Source: Aquicella siphonis (GTDB lineage: Bacteria; Pseudomonadota; Gammaproteobacteria; DSM-16500). From it: a stretch of DNA of 64,000 bases. The notes below the pieces were generated by a model. It saw nothing but the letters and a program-made list of their open reading frames with translations, did not search any database and had not been told where the DNA came from. The stretch lies in contig NZ_LR699119.1 in NCBI RefSeq assembly GCF_902459485.1, positions 1,550,001 through 1,614,000 on the forward strand. The letters run 5' to 3'. Below, one piece after another: positions 1 through 9,298 of this stretch (positions are counted from its first letter, which is position 1; each line of letters starts with the position of its first letter). The position numbers and the translations under genes are program-made.

Positions 1-579
1 AGGGATTTGGATCTCATCGCAGAAATGGCTGCACGCAATCTGGCTGCGGTCGCGGTCAGCATTACCACGCTGCGCGGCGAACTCAAGCGTATACTGGAGC
101 CGCGCGCCTCCTCTCCTCAGGCACGGTTGAGAGTGATTCGCCGCTGCAAGGAAGCAGGCATTCCTGTCAGAGTCATGGCCGCACCCATGATTCCCATGAT
201 AAACGATAATGAACTGGAACAAATCCTGGCCTCGGCAGCGGAAGCAGGCGCCAGCCACGCCAGCTATACATTAATAAGACTGCCCCATGAAGTGAAAGAC
301 TTATTCAAGGCATGGCTGACAGAGCATTATCCGGCGCGTGCCAGCCATATCATGAGCTTGATAAGGCAAATGCGCGGAGGGAAAGAGTATGATTCACGTT
401 TCGGCAAACGCATGCGCGGAGAGGGCGAGTTTGCGACTCTGCTGTCACAGCGTTTTAAAATTGCCTGTAAAAAATTTCATTTGAATGTCCAGCCGCAGGC
501 ACCTCTGGACACCTGTTGTTTTGCCCGACCGCTACAGTCTGCCCCCCAGGCCGCGCAAATGGATCTGTGGAATTTGTAA
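1..579 (+). CDS. PA0069-family radical SAM protein, C-terminal part
   Basis: The reading frame is already open at base 1, so the start and the N-terminal radical SAM Cys motif lie upstream of the window. The visible 190 or so residues match the C-terminal half of the PA0069/Rv2578c-type radical SAM family. They contain the TTL-x-x-E-L segment, EPRA, the GIPV...APMIPMINDNEL stretch and the YDSRFGKRMRGEG tail that ends this family. The substrate is not known for the family. The gene stops 87 bases before ybaB, in the same direction. The last 40 residues, rich in Pro, Ala and Gln, are not conserved by eye. Identification rests on motif recall, not on a search. Confidence 0.85.
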   Translation, partial: RDLDLIAEMAARNLAAVAVSITTLRGELKRILEPRASSPQARLRVIRRCKEAGIPVRVMAAPMIPMINDNELEQILASAAEAGASHASYTLIRLPHEVKDLFKAWLTEHYPARASHIMSLIRQMRGGKEYDSRFGKRMRGEGEFATLLSQRFKIACKKFHLNVQPQAPLDTCCFARPLQSAPQAAQMDLWNL

Positions 580-621
580 ACATCCCGGCATGTCGACTGG
601 CCATAGAACTGACTGCATAAT

Positions 622-650
622 TTTGATAAAATATCATATCACTTATCAAA
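622..650. repeat. 8-bp inverted repeat upstream of ybaB
   Basis: TTTGATAA at 622-629 is matched by its exact reverse complement TTATCAAA at 643-650, with a 13-base AT-rich centre. It lies 16 bases before the ybaB start, where a promoter is expected. It could be an operator or a small hairpin in the leader. There is no T-run after it, so it is not an intrinsic terminator. Confidence 0.4.
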
Positions 651-666
651 GGGTACGGAGTCTGGA

Positions 667-1008
667 ATGAACAAGCCAACAAATGACAAAATCGGCCTGA
701 ATGAAATCATGAAACGCGCTCAGGAAATGCAGAAAAAACTGCAGGACATCCAGAAACAGGTTGCCGAAATGGAAATCACCGGACAATCCGGCGGCGGCGT
801 TGTTAAAATTGTGATGACAGGTCAGCACTACGCGAAAAAAGTCACATTAGACCCCAACTTGCTGAAAGAGGATAAATCCATCATAGAAGATCTCATTGCT
901 GCGGCAATCAACGATGCCACCGACAAAATCGAACGCAGCCTGCGCGATAAAATGGGCGGTCTGGCCGGCATGAAAATGCCCGATGGATTAGGCGATCTGC
1001 CAAAATAA
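667..1008 (+). CDS. ybaB: YbaB/EbfC nucleoid-associated protein
   Basis: This 113-residue protein has the usual YbaB length. It has the N-terminal helix rich in Gln, Lys and Met (about residues 12-38) and the [14 protein letters not shown] strand region. It ends in the Gly/Met-rich tail ([11 protein letters not shown]) typical of the family. YbaB dimers bind DNA and are linked genetically to recR. Its TAA overlaps the recR ATG by one base, so the two genes are translationally coupled. In many gammaproteobacteria dnaX precedes this pair; here the upstream neighbour is a radical SAM gene instead. Confidence 0.93.
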   Translation: MNKPTNDKIGLNEIMKRAQEMQKKLQDIQKQVAEMEITGQSGGGVVKIVMTGQHYAKKVTLDPNLLKEDKSIIEDLIAAAINDATDKIERSLRDKMGGLAGMKMPDGLGDLPK

Positions 1009-1604
1009 TGCGCTTTAGTCCCCTGCTTGAACAATTAATTGAAGCATTGCGCTGTCTGCCCGGCGTTGGTCCCAAAACAGCCCAGCGCATGGCATTTCAG
1101 CTGCTGACACGTGGACGCGACAATGGCAGGCGCCTCGCTCAAAGCCTCATCGATGCGGTAGAACAAATAGGCCATTGCCAGCAATGCCGTATCTTCAGCG
1201 AATCAGAAGTATGCGAGATTTGCGCCTCCCCGCACCGCGACCCTACCCTGCTCTGTATTGTCGAAAATCCGGTCGATGTCAGCGTCATCGAACAAACCAG
1301 CAGTTTCAGGGGAAAATACTTTGTCTTAATGGGCCATTTATCCCCCCTGGACGGTATAGGACCGGCCGAAATCGGCATCACCAAACTGAAATCACATTTT
1401 GACCACGGTGATATCCAGGAAGCTATTATCGCCACCAATCCGACGGTTGAAGGCGAAGCCACAGCACACTATATCTCTGAACTCGCCAAGCAATACACCA
1501 TCAAGGTATCGCGCATTGCCCGCGGCGTCTCGCTAGGCAGCGAACTGGAATACATTGATCCCAGCACACTGGCCCACGCGCTCGCAGGCAGAGAAATAAT
1601 TTAA
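1008..1604 (+). CDS. recR: Recombination mediator RecR
   Basis: RecR (198 residues) works with RecF and RecO to load RecA at gaps. The N-terminal helix-hairpin-helix is visible ([14 protein letters not shown], residues 17-30). It is followed by a four-Cys zinc finger (C57, C60, C69, C72) and a Toprim domain starting around [10 protein letters not shown]. The C-terminal segment with [14 protein letters not shown] is typical. The start overlaps the ybaB stop and the stop overlaps the next ATG, so three genes are chained by one-base overlaps. Confidence 0.96.
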   Translation: MRFSPLLEQLIEALRCLPGVGPKTAQRMAFQLLTRGRDNGRRLAQSLIDAVEQIGHCQQCRIFSESEVCEICASPHRDPTLLCIVENPVDVSVIEQTSSFRGKYFVLMGHLSPLDGIGPAEIGITKLKSHFDHGDIQEAIIATNPTVEGEATAHYISELAKQYTIKVSRIARGVSLGSELEYIDPSTLAHALAGREII

Positions 1605-2623
1605 TGTTAAGGCGCGGCATTCTTTTCCTGCTTTTGTCATTTTCCCTCTCTGCATTCGCGGATCAATTAATCATTGAACCCGATATGGGACGCAAGCCAG
1701 TGCTTGATGCCATACAAGACGCTAAAAATTCCGTGGAACTGGTCATGTACGGCTTTACCGATGAAGTCTTGCTGGATGCGCTGGTACAAAAAAAACAAAA
1801 GGGCAAAACAGTTAAAATCCTGCTTGAACGCAGCCCGTACAAAGCAGACAATGAAAACCACAAGACAATAGCCCGGTTGAATCACGAGCATGTTAGCTGG
1901 CGGGGCAACATTCCGCCGCTGCGCCTGATTCACCAGAAAACCCTGATTCTTGACGGCAGCAAAGCCATCGTCATGACATTTAATTTCACCCATTCCACTT
2001 TCAAGAAGGAACGAAATTTCGCCCTGGTCATTGACGATCCCATGCGGGTCAGCGCAATCCGGGCGCTTTTTTCCTCAGACTGGAACCAGACCGCCGGCTT
2101 CAACCATTTACCTGATTTGATTGTCAGTCCCGATGACAGCCGCACAAAACTGACCGCATTAATTCAGCAGGCTAAATCCAGCCTAAAAATCTATGCACAA
2201 AACATCAATGACTACAAAATCACTGGCGCACTGGCAAAAGCCGCCAAACGCGGTGTCCGTGTCCAGATTCTCACTTCAACGCGTTTGCGTGACAAGCAAT
2301 ACCTGTATCTCACGCGCGCAGGAGTCAACATCCATTACAGCCGGCCTCTCATGATTCACGCCAAAATCATCCTCGCGGATGAAAAAACCGCAGTTCTTGG
2401 GTCCATCAACCTCACGCGGGCATCGCTGGAAGACAACCGTGAATTATCAGTCATCACACATGATCCGACAGTCATTGGCCAGCTGCTCGCAACTTTTAGA
2501 CAGGACTGGGAGCATCATCAGGCAGTCAACAGGAATGACTGGCTGAAATATCTGCCGGATCAACGCAGTGTGAACCGGGCACTGCGAAAATTGAAAAAAT
2601 ATGTACATGAAAATATACAATAG
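1604..2623 (+). CDS. Exported phospholipase D-like protein
   Basis: This 339-residue protein has a signal peptide (hydrophobic residues 6-18, likely cut after SAFA). It carries two HKD motifs, H110-x-K112-x4-D117 and H252-x-K254-x4-D259, each followed by a hydrophobic strand and an Asn-containing turn. Two HKD motifs form one active site in PLD-fold phosphodiesterases, which include phospholipases, cardiolipin synthases and Nuc-type nucleases. The sequence alone does not tell which substrate is used. The export signal argues for periplasmic or secreted action. It is coupled to recR by a one-base overlap, which looks accidental rather than functional. Confidence 0.85.
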   Translation: MLRRGILFLLLSFSLSAFADQLIIEPDMGRKPVLDAIQDAKNSVELVMYGFTDEVLLDALVQKKQKGKTVKILLERSPYKADNENHKTIARLNHEHVSWRGNIPPLRLIHQKTLILDGSKAIVMTFNFTHSTFKKERNFALVIDDPMRVSAIRALFSSDWNQTAGFNHLPDLIVSPDDSRTKLTALIQQAKSSLKIYAQNINDYKITGALAKAAKRGVRVQILTSTRLRDKQYLYLTRAGVNIHYSRPLMIHAKIILADEKTAVLGSINLTRASLEDNRELSVITHDPTVIGQLLATFRQDWEHHQAVNRNDWLKYLPDQRSVNRALRKLKKYVHENIQ

Positions 2624-2735
2624 GATTTTGAACCTGATATTGATATATAGCTTAGGCTGAAAGTAAAAGGCATCATCCCTGATTGATAGACATGTCTCTT
2701 AAGGCAACAAACAAAATGAAAACGGACCAGCCAGA

Positions 2736-4727
2736 ATGACGCGCGCGGCAAACAGACTGATACATGAAAGCAGCCCTTATCTGCAGCAGCATGCCTATAA
2801 CCCCGTAGACTGGTATCCCTGGGGCAGTCAGGCGCTGGAAAAAGCGCGCAGCGAAAACAAGCCTATTTTGCTTTCTATCGGTTATGCAGCCTGTCATTGG
2901 TGTCACGTCATGGCGCATGAATCCTTTGAAGACGATCAAACTGCCGCGTTAATGAACGAGTGTTTTGTGAATATTAAAGTTGACCGCGAAGAGCGTCCGG
3001 ATCTTGATAAAATCTATCAATCCACGCACTTCCTCCTTACCCGTCAAAGCGGCGGGTGGCCGCTCACTGTTTTTCTGACACCCGATGATCTGGCTCCCTT
3101 TTTCAGCGGCACCTATTTTCCTCGGGAACAGCGTTATCAGCTGCCCGCATTCAGAGATGTTCTGAAACAAATTGCCCGACTCTATCAGCAGCGCGGCGCA
3201 GACATCAAACAGCAGAATTCAGAACTTCTGCGCATCCTGAACCCGCCGCCGTCCATCATTTCGGATTTGCATCTCAATACACAACCGGTACAGCACGCGA
3301 TACAAGCCTTGCAAAACAGTTTTGATGCCGTCCATGGCGGTTTTAACGGCGCACCCAAGTTTCCCCAAGCGTCCCGGCTTGAGTTTCTGCTTCTGAATCA
3401 TTCACCCATGGCGCAACACAGTTTGCAGCGCATGGCCCAGGGCGGCATTTACGATCAACTGGAAGGCGGTTTTTACCGGTATGCTGTAGATGAACAATGG
3501 CGCATCCCGCATTTCGAAAAAATGCTTTATGACAATGCACAGCTTTTATATGTATATGCGCTGGCATGGCGACAATCACGTGAACCTCTGTTCGCGGAAG
3601 TCATGCGGCAGACAACCCGGTGGGCCATATCAACCATGCAGTCACCCAGCGGCGGTTTTTTTTCCAGCCTGGATGCGGATTCTGACGGCCAGGAAGGGGG
3701 TTATTACCTCTGGGACCGCGAGGCCATCCAGACCTTACTGGATAAAGATGAATACGCACTCATTGAGCGGTGTTACGGGCTGGATAAACCGCCAGCCATC
3801 GCAGGCCGCTGGCATTTATCGCCTGCCGAATCCTTGACTGTGGCCGCGCAACTTCTGGATATGCCCCTCACCCGTGCCGCAGACCGTTTCGCAAGTGCAA
3901 AAAAGAAGCTGCTAGCCGCGCGCAATTCACGCAAGCCGCCTGGCACTGATACAAAAATTCTGACCGCTTCCAATGCGTTAATGATCAAGGGCATGCTCGC
4001 CGCCGGTTCCGCACTGGATCAGCCCGAGATAATTGATTCGGCGAAACGGGCTATCAAGCACATCCGCCAATCACATTGGACAGGAAACAGATTATTTGCG
4101 ACGGGCACACCTGATCAACTGATGGTGCCAGGCTATCTGGATGATTATGCTTTCCTTATCGACGCGCTGCTGGCCGCACTGGAAGTGGAATGGGACCGGT
4201 CCATCCTGGATTTTGCCGTGACTCTGGCAGACACCATGATGGCACATTTTACTGACCGCGTGTCCGGCGGTTTTTATTTTACCGCGGACGATCACGAACA
4301 ATTACTTTATCGCCCAAAGAGCAGTATGGATGAAGCCTTACCCAGCGGCAATGCCGTGGCGGCGCGCAGCCTGCTGGTATTAGGTCACCTGCTGGGTGAG
4401 CCGCGCTATCTTCAGGCCGCTGAAAAAACACTGCATGCGGCCTGGCCCCTGTTAACCCGATATCCGGCGGAACATTGCTCCATGCTGAAGGCGTTGCAGG
4501 ATTGCTTGCATCCTCCGCAAATAGTTATTATTCGCGGCACAGGATCCGATATGACTGCGTGGAAAATCAAGACCAAAACCATCCGCAATTCGGTATTCGC
4601 CATACCGCGCCAGGAAAAGGATTTGCCTGGCAATCTTGCAGGCAAAGTCCCGCGCACCGCAACGTGTGCTTATGTCTGTGAAGGCACGCGTTGCCGCGAT
4701 GTGATAGACCATCTTGATGACTTATGA
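2736..4727 (+). CDS. YyaL/SSP411-family protein with thioredoxin fold (DUF255)
   Basis: This 663-residue protein belongs to the broad YyaL (spermatogenesis-associated 20-like) family. The N-terminal third is a thioredoxin-like domain with a Cys-x2-Cys pair (C53 and C56 in CHWCHVM) and the family segments [15 protein letters not shown] and [10 protein letters not shown]. The rest resembles an alpha/alpha-barrel with glycan-epimerase-like segments ([33 protein letters not shown]). No enzymatic activity is established for most members. It has no signal peptide, so it should be cytoplasmic. The ATG at 2736 starts right at the conserved N-terminus. Confidence 0.9.
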   Translation: MTRAANRLIHESSPYLQQHAYNPVDWYPWGSQALEKARSENKPILLSIGYAACHWCHVMAHESFEDDQTAALMNECFVNIKVDREERPDLDKIYQSTHFLLTRQSGGWPLTVFLTPDDLAPFFSGTYFPREQRYQLPAFRDVLKQIARLYQQRGADIKQQNSELLRILNPPPSIISDLHLNTQPVQHAIQALQNSFDAVHGGFNGAPKFPQASRLEFLLLNHSPMAQHSLQRMAQGGIYDQLEGGFYRYAVDEQWRIPHFEKMLYDNAQLLYVYALAWRQSREPLFAEVMRQTTRWAISTMQSPSGGFFSSLDADSDGQEGGYYLWDREAIQTLLDKDEYALIERCYGLDKPPAIAGRWHLSPAESLTVAAQLLDMPLTRAADRFASAKKKLLAARNSRKPPGTDTKILTASNALMIKGMLAAGSALDQPEIIDSAKRAIKHIRQSHWTGNRLFATGTPDQLMVPGYLDDYAFLIDALLAALEVEWDRSILDFAVTLADTMMAHFTDRVSGGFYFTADDHEQLLYRPKSSMDEALPSGNAVAARSLLVLGHLLGEPRYLQAAEKTLHAAWPLLTRYPAEHCSMLKALQDCLHPPQIVIIRGTGSDMTAWKIKTKTIRNSVFAIPRQEKDLPGNLAGKVPRTATCAYVCEGTRCRDVIDHLDDL

Positions 4728-4805
4728 GCCGTATTTCCGAGAGCGTTCATTAAACTGTATTCATCTCTGCCTTGCGGTAAACACAACTTATTGCATTTAT
4801 TTACA

Positions 4806-5723
4806 CTACTCGGGGAGCAGACAAATATCCCGCATCGAACTCGCATGCAACGCGCGTATCAAAGCGCCTATTGCCTTGGGGCGGGTAAAGCTGACCCGCC
4901 ACGCCAGCGCGATTCTGCGCTGGGGAATTTTGCCCGCGAAAGGTTTGGTGCATAAAATGGATTTGTAGTATTGAATCTGTGTCGCCGTGCTGGGCAGGAC
5001 GGTAATACCCATGCCAGATGCCACCATATGGCGCAGTGTCTCCAGTGAGGTGCCTTCCACCGCTTGCCTGGCCGCGCCTTCCGCCGGATAACAGTTGGGA
5101 CAAACATCAATCACCTGACTCCTGAAACAATGACCTTCGCCCAGCAAAAGCATTTCATTCGCATTGAGGTCAGCAGGCTTGATGCTTTCCTTTTTGCTTA
5201 GCGGATGATCCTTGCGCATGAGCACCACGAAGGGTTCATCATACAAGGCCTGTGTCACCACACCAGTTTCAGTGAATGGAAGTGCTACAAAAACAGCATC
5301 CAGTTCACCACGCGACAATTTCAGGCGCAAATTCGCGGTAAAATCTTCCTGAATGATCAGCGGCATGTGAGCAGCGATTTTTTTCAGGTTAGGAATAATG
5401 CTGGGAAATAAATATGGCCCAATGGTGTAAATCGCACCGACTTTTAACGGTGTTTCCAGCTGGGATTTACCGCCTTGCGCGATATCATGGATCTGACTGA
5501 CTTCATCCATGGCACGCTGTGCCTGCGCGATAATTTGTTTGCCCACGTCTGTCACCCGCACATGGCTGCGATCACGCTCAAAAATGGACACGCCCAATTC
5601 AGTCTCAAGCTTGTGAATGGCGACGCTAAGCGTCGGCTGACTGACATGACAAAGCGCGGCGGCGCGGCCAAAATGTTTTTCCGCGGCAAGCGTCAAGGCA
5701 TAGCGTAATTCAGTCAGTGTCAT
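4806..5723 (-). CDS. oxyR: Hydrogen peroxide-sensing regulator OxyR
   Basis: This LysR-type regulator has 305 residues. An N-terminal winged helix-turn-helix spans about residues 1-60 (AAALCHVSQPTLSVAIHKLE). A periplasmic-binding-protein-like sensor domain follows. The redox pair is visible at C199 (GEGHCFR) and C208 (DVCP), the same numbering as in E. coli OxyR, so this is a true OxyR and not a generic LysR protein. Its ATG shares one base with the apaG stop. It is the last gene of the mpl-apaG-oxyR strand and runs towards the gene ending at 4727. Confidence 0.95.
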   Translation of the reverse strand: MTLTELRYALTLAAEKHFGRAAALCHVSQPTLSVAIHKLETELGVSIFERDRSHVRVTDVGKQIIAQAQRAMDEVSQIHDIAQGGKSQLETPLKVGAIYTIGPYLFPSIIPNLKKIAAHMPLIIQEDFTANLRLKLSRGELDAVFVALPFTETGVVTQALYDEPFVVLMRKDHPLSKKESIKPADLNANEMLLLGEGHCFRSQVIDVCPNCYPAEGAARQAVEGTSLETLRHMVASGMGITVLPSTATQIQYYKSILCTKPFAGKIPQRRIALAWRVSFTRPKAIGALIRALHASSMRDICLLPE

Positions 5724-6127
5724 TAATGCAGCCTGGACCGGTATGATTGAGTAATAGACGATGGCGCGCTCAGGATAAACTTGGGTATCTCGACTTGAAA
5801 ATGCGCCTCCTCAAGATCTTGCATTTCATAATAGCCTTCCATGGTGCCCTGCGGCGTCGAGAGCTGACAATAGCTTACATATACAAACTGCTTCCCCGGC
5901 TTGATAAGAGGCTGCAATCCAATGACGCCTATACCATGGACTTCATCCACCTTGCCCGTCATGTCAGTGATACGCCAGTAGCGCGACAACAGCTGCACGA
6001 TATCTTCGCTGTCATTTTTTATCGTGATTTCATAAGACCAGACAAATTTCTGATTCGCCGGGTCAGACTGTTCCGGCACATAACTGGGCTCGGAATTAAC
6101 AAGGATAATCAAGGATTTCTTATTCAT
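5723..6127 (-). CDS. apaG: ApaG (Co2+/Mg2+ efflux-associated) protein
   Basis: The 134-residue protein is a single ApaG/DUF525 beta-sandwich domain. Family signatures are VPEQSDP near the N-terminus, FVWSYEITIKN, LLSRYWRITD and the Gly-rich turn VHGIGVIGLQPLIKPG. They are followed by YVSYCQLSTPQGTMEGYYEM. The biochemical role is not settled: linked to metal efflux and Ap4A metabolism by name, possibly a nucleotide or phosphate binder. The ATG follows the stop of a small membrane protein by six bases, with GGAT as a modest ribosome site inside that gene's end. Confidence 0.93.
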   Translation of the reverse strand: MNKKSLIILVNSEPSYVPEQSDPANQKFVWSYEITIKNDSEDIVQLLSRYWRITDMTGKVDEVHGIGVIGLQPLIKPGKQFVYVSYCQLSTPQGTMEGYYEMQDLEEAHFQVEIPKFILSAPSSITQSYRSRLH

Positions 6128-6133
6128 GCGCGC

Positions 6134-6247
6134 TTATCCAAACAAAAATATCGCGGCAACTATCAGTATCAGCACAACATAAGCAGCCAATCCGAGCGCC
6201 GCGCCTTTCGCTGTAAAAGTGAGTTTGTTTTTATCATCCTGTTCCAT
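6134..6247 (-). CDS. Small membrane protein (37 residues), unknown function
   Basis: On the minus strand an ATG at 6247 opens a 37-codon frame ending in TAA at 6134-6136. The product has a polar start (MEQDDKNKLTF) and then one hydrophobic helix, about residues 15-36, ending in IFLFG. GAAAGAGG, inside the 3' end of mpl, gives a ribosome site about 7 bases before the ATG. The gaps to mpl (6 bases) and apaG (6 bases) are operon-like. A single-pass inner-membrane protein is the likely product. No family is recognised. The tight fit between two genes and the good ribosome site are the case for its being real. Confidence 0.6.
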   Translation of the reverse strand: MEQDDKNKLTFTAKGAALGLAAYVVLILIVAAIFLFG

Positions 6248-6253
6248 ATGCGT

Positions 6254-7612
6254 TTAACCTCTTTCCAAGGCATCCAGCAGCTTTTTATGAATACCATCAA
6301 ACCCTGAATTGCTCATGATGATAACATGATCGCCTGCTTTCAGTTCTGTCGCCAGTGAAGAAACAAGGGAATCCACATTATCATACATCCGGGACGGCTG
6401 GGGAAATTTTGCCAGCATGTCATCTATGCCCCAATCCGTTTCCGTACGTTTGCAAACGACCATATCCGCTTCTTTCAAGGCATCCTGCATGCGGGACTTA
6501 TGCACCCCCGAACGCATGGTGTACGATCCAAACTCCAGTACGGCTATCATGCGAGCACCTGCGCCAATTTTTGCGCGCAAGCCAGACAAGGTGGTTGCGA
6601 TAGCAGTGGGATGATGAGCAAAATCATCATATACCACTATGTTTCTGGCCTTGCCCTTCACTTCCAGCCGCCGTTTCACATTCCGGAATGAAGACAAGGC
6701 TTCGATAGCGGCTTCGGGCGCCACGTCAGCATGCCGCGCGGCAGCGATCGCCGCCAGGGCGTTATCCACATTATGATTACCTAAAAGGTTCCAGCGCACG
6801 TCTCCCCGGCGCTGGCCCTGATAATAGACCGAGAACGCGCTGCCGTCATTCTCGATAAGCTTTGCCTGCCACTCGCCCGTGGTTCCGCCAAAACTCTGGC
6901 TGGGCGTCCAGCAACCCATGCCCAATACGTCAGTCAGGTTGTCATCTGGCGCATGGCGGATTATCAAGCCATTGCCGGGGACCGTACGCACCAGGTAGTG
7001 AAACTGCTGTTTGATGGCGGCCAGGTCAGGGAAAATATCGGCATGGTCGAATTCAAGGTTATTTAAAATCAGGGTCTTTGGCCGGTAATGGATGAATTTG
7101 GATCGTTTATCGAAAAACGCGCTGTCGTACTCATCCGCTTCAATCACAAAATAAGGGCTGCCGCCCAGGCGCGCCGAAACCCCGAAATTTTCCGGCACCC
7201 CTCCAATGAGAAAGCCTGGCTGCAAGCCGGCACAATCCAGGATCCAGGCCAGGAGACTACTGGTGGTTGTCTTGCCGTGGGTGCCAGCCACGCCCAGCAC
7301 CCAGCGCGACTGGATGACATTTTCCGCCAACCATTGCGGCCCCGAAACATAGGGCAGCCGGTTAGCAAGCACATGCTCCATGGCTGGATTTCCACGCTTG
7401 ATCACATTTCCCACGATCACGCATTCCACCCCGGGGTCGATATGGGAAGGATCATAGCCTTCTTTCAGGATGATACCCTGCTCCATGAGCTGGGTACTCA
7501 TGGGAGGATAAACATTCATATCGGATCCGGTCACTTCATGGCCGCCTTGCTTGGCGAGTATGGCGATGCCGCTCATGAAGGTTCCGCATATCCCCAGTAT
7601 GTGTAAACGCAT
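6254..7612 (-). CDS. mpl: UDP-N-acetylmuramate:L-Ala-gamma-D-Glu-meso-DAP ligase
   Basis: Mpl reattaches the tripeptide recovered from old murein to UDP-MurNAc, a cytoplasmic recycling step. The 452-residue protein has the Mur-ligase three-domain layout. An N-terminal Rossmann domain starts with HILGICGTFMSG. The ATP-binding loop is GTHGKTTT at residues 110-117. The central segment includes FFDKRSKFIHYRP and LNNLEFDHADIFPDL. The C-terminal domain has YDDFAHHPTAI. The motif IHILGICGTFM separates Mpl from MurC. It is the first gene of the minus-strand group and is divergent from the sensor kinase. Confidence 0.95.
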   Translation of the reverse strand: MRLHILGICGTFMSGIAILAKQGGHEVTGSDMNVYPPMSTQLMEQGIILKEGYDPSHIDPGVECVIVGNVIKRGNPAMEHVLANRLPYVSGPQWLAENVIQSRWVLGVAGTHGKTTTSSLLAWILDCAGLQPGFLIGGVPENFGVSARLGGSPYFVIEADEYDSAFFDKRSKFIHYRPKTLILNNLEFDHADIFPDLAAIKQQFHYLVRTVPGNGLIIRHAPDDNLTDVLGMGCWTPSQSFGGTTGEWQAKLIENDGSAFSVYYQGQRRGDVRWNLLGNHNVDNALAAIAAARHADVAPEAAIEALSSFRNVKRRLEVKGKARNIVVYDDFAHHPTAIATTLSGLRAKIGAGARMIAVLEFGSYTMRSGVHKSRMQDALKEADMVVCKRTETDWGIDDMLAKFPQPSRMYDNVDSLVSSLATELKAGDHVIIMSNSGFDGIHKKLLDALERG

Positions 7613-7705
7613 GCTTGATACCCCGCAAATTTGAGTAGATACGTTATTTTCACAAATGTGTTATTATTAACGAATTTAGGACATCCCGCAAAGGATAAAG
7701 CCAGA

Positions 7706-9283
7706 ATGGAGAATCTGGGATTATTTGATGCCATTACGGACAGCGCAGTGCTGCTTGATAAGGCTGGGCGCATTATCAACTGGAATGCCTCTGCCTCCGC
7801 TTTGTTCGGGTACACCAAAAAGGAAGTGCTGGGTCGGTCTGTCAACTTTATTTATGACCGCAACTATCCCTTCCCCAAGCTCATACAGGAAATGACATCC
7901 AGCCAGAAAAAATGGCATGAGCACACCCATTACATCCGCAAGAACGGCATAAGAGGTTACTGCAAGTCATCCCTCTGTCCGCTGCCATTAAGCGAACAAA
8001 ACCGTGTGATAGCCCTGCTCATGCATCAAAACATTTCTGACTACAAAAAAACCGAAGAAGAATTACGCAAAACCAATCAGGCATTGTTACAACAAATGCA
8101 ATCCATTCTGGGCGGTTTCTGGACCGCCAACAGTCTGTTAATAGAATCCATGCACCACCTTGAACAGACAGAACGCAGATTGCGCGAAAGCGAGCTGCGT
8201 TTTCATCTGCTGGCCGAGAACGCGAAAGATGTGATTTCCAGACATATGCCTGACGGCACTTATTTATATGTTTCACCGGCAAGCCACATGTCAACCGGAT
8301 ATACGCCTGAAGACCTGATTGGTAAAAACATTTATAAATTCATTCATCATGATGATATCGCCAAGCTCAAGAAAGCGTTTACACGGCGGCGCGAGATGAC
8401 GAACATCAAGCCGATAGTCTATCGCATCAAACGCAAGGAAGGCGAATTCCGCTGGTTTGAAAGCAACATCCGTCTCATTATCGATGATCAAATGCGCAGC
8501 ATCAGTGAAATCCAGCTCGCTTCCCGTGATATCACGGACCGCATCCTGGACAAAAAAGCCCGGTTGCGCGGCCAGCAGCTGGCTCATGTTTTTCGCCTGA
8601 GCACCATGGAAGAAATGGCCTCCGGCATGGCACATGAAATCAGCCAGCCGCTTGCTGCCATTGTCAACTATACCCGGGGATGCGTACGGCACTTGCAAAA
8701 CGAAGAACATGACCCAGACCAGATCAAGCATATCATGCAAAAAGCTGTCGCCCAGGCAGAGCGGGCCGGTGAAATTGTCCAGCGCCTGAAAAACTTTTTC
8801 TGTAAAGGGCAACTGGTCAAGACACCCTGCAAAATCAATAACGTCATTCGTGAAACTGTCAGCCTGATAAAAAATGAACTAACAAATTCAAAGACCAAGA
8901 TTGATTTCGATTTTGACAAACACATCCCTCACATATTTATTGACAAAATCCAGATCCAGCAAGTCATATTGAATCTGATTCAGAATGCTATTGAAGCCAT
9001 GAATGAAAATAACACCAAGGAAAAACGCATTCATATCCATACAAAATTCACTCATTTTGATACCATTGAAGTGACACTGAAAGATGCCGGACCCGGGTTT
9101 TCCAAAGAGATAGCCACCCAGGTCTTCATGCCATTTTTTACCACCAAGGCGCATGGACGCGGAATGGGGCTGGCGATTTGCCGTTCCATCATCGAAGCGC
9201 ACGGCGGACAATTTACGATAAACTCGAACGCAAATTCGAGCGGCAACAGCTGGATACGTTTTTCTTTACCCGTTTCGATATAG
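7706..9283 (+). CDS. Soluble PAS-domain sensor histidine kinase (FixL-like layout)
   Basis: From the ATG at 7706, which has AAGGAT upstream, the protein has 525 residues and no membrane segment. An earlier in-frame TTG at 7631 adds 25 residues but has no ribosome site. The order is PAS 1 (about 1-112), a helical linker (112-165), PAS 2 (about 163-280, with the FRWFESNIR strand), HisKA with H310 in MAHEISQPL, then HATPase with N427 in the N-box, DAGPG at 460-464 and GRGMGLAICRSIIEAHGG. It therefore senses an intracellular signal. No haem-binding residue could be identified, so an oxygen-sensing role is not supported. The response regulator gene follows 15 bases later. Confidence 0.88.
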   Translation: MENLGLFDAITDSAVLLDKAGRIINWNASASALFGYTKKEVLGRSVNFIYDRNYPFPKLIQEMTSSQKKWHEHTHYIRKNGIRGYCKSSLCPLPLSEQNRVIALLMHQNISDYKKTEEELRKTNQALLQQMQSILGGFWTANSLLIESMHHLEQTERRLRESELRFHLLAENAKDVISRHMPDGTYLYVSPASHMSTGYTPEDLIGKNIYKFIHHDDIAKLKKAFTRRREMTNIKPIVYRIKRKEGEFRWFESNIRLIIDDQMRSISEIQLASRDITDRILDKKARLRGQQLAHVFRLSTMEEMASGMAHEISQPLAAIVNYTRGCVRHLQNEEHDPDQIKHIMQKAVAQAERAGEIVQRLKNFFCKGQLVKTPCKINNVIRETVSLIKNELTNSKTKIDFDFDKHIPHIFIDKIQIQQVILNLIQNAIEAMNENNTKEKRIHIHTKFTHFDTIEVTLKDAGPGFSKEIATQVFMPFFTTKAHGRGMGLAICRSIIEAHGGQFTINSNANSSGNSWIRFSLPVSI

Positions 9284-9298
9284 CAGGAGCGAAGGTGT

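Noticed and set aside
7651-7660. CACAAATGTG palindrome upstream of the sensor kinase
   Set aside because: Only four-base arms with a two-base centre; too short to call an operator.
7631-7705. TTG at 7631 as the start of the sensor kinase
   Set aside because: There is no ribosome site, and the added 25 residues precede the PAS domain without conservation; the ATG at 7706 has AAGGAT.
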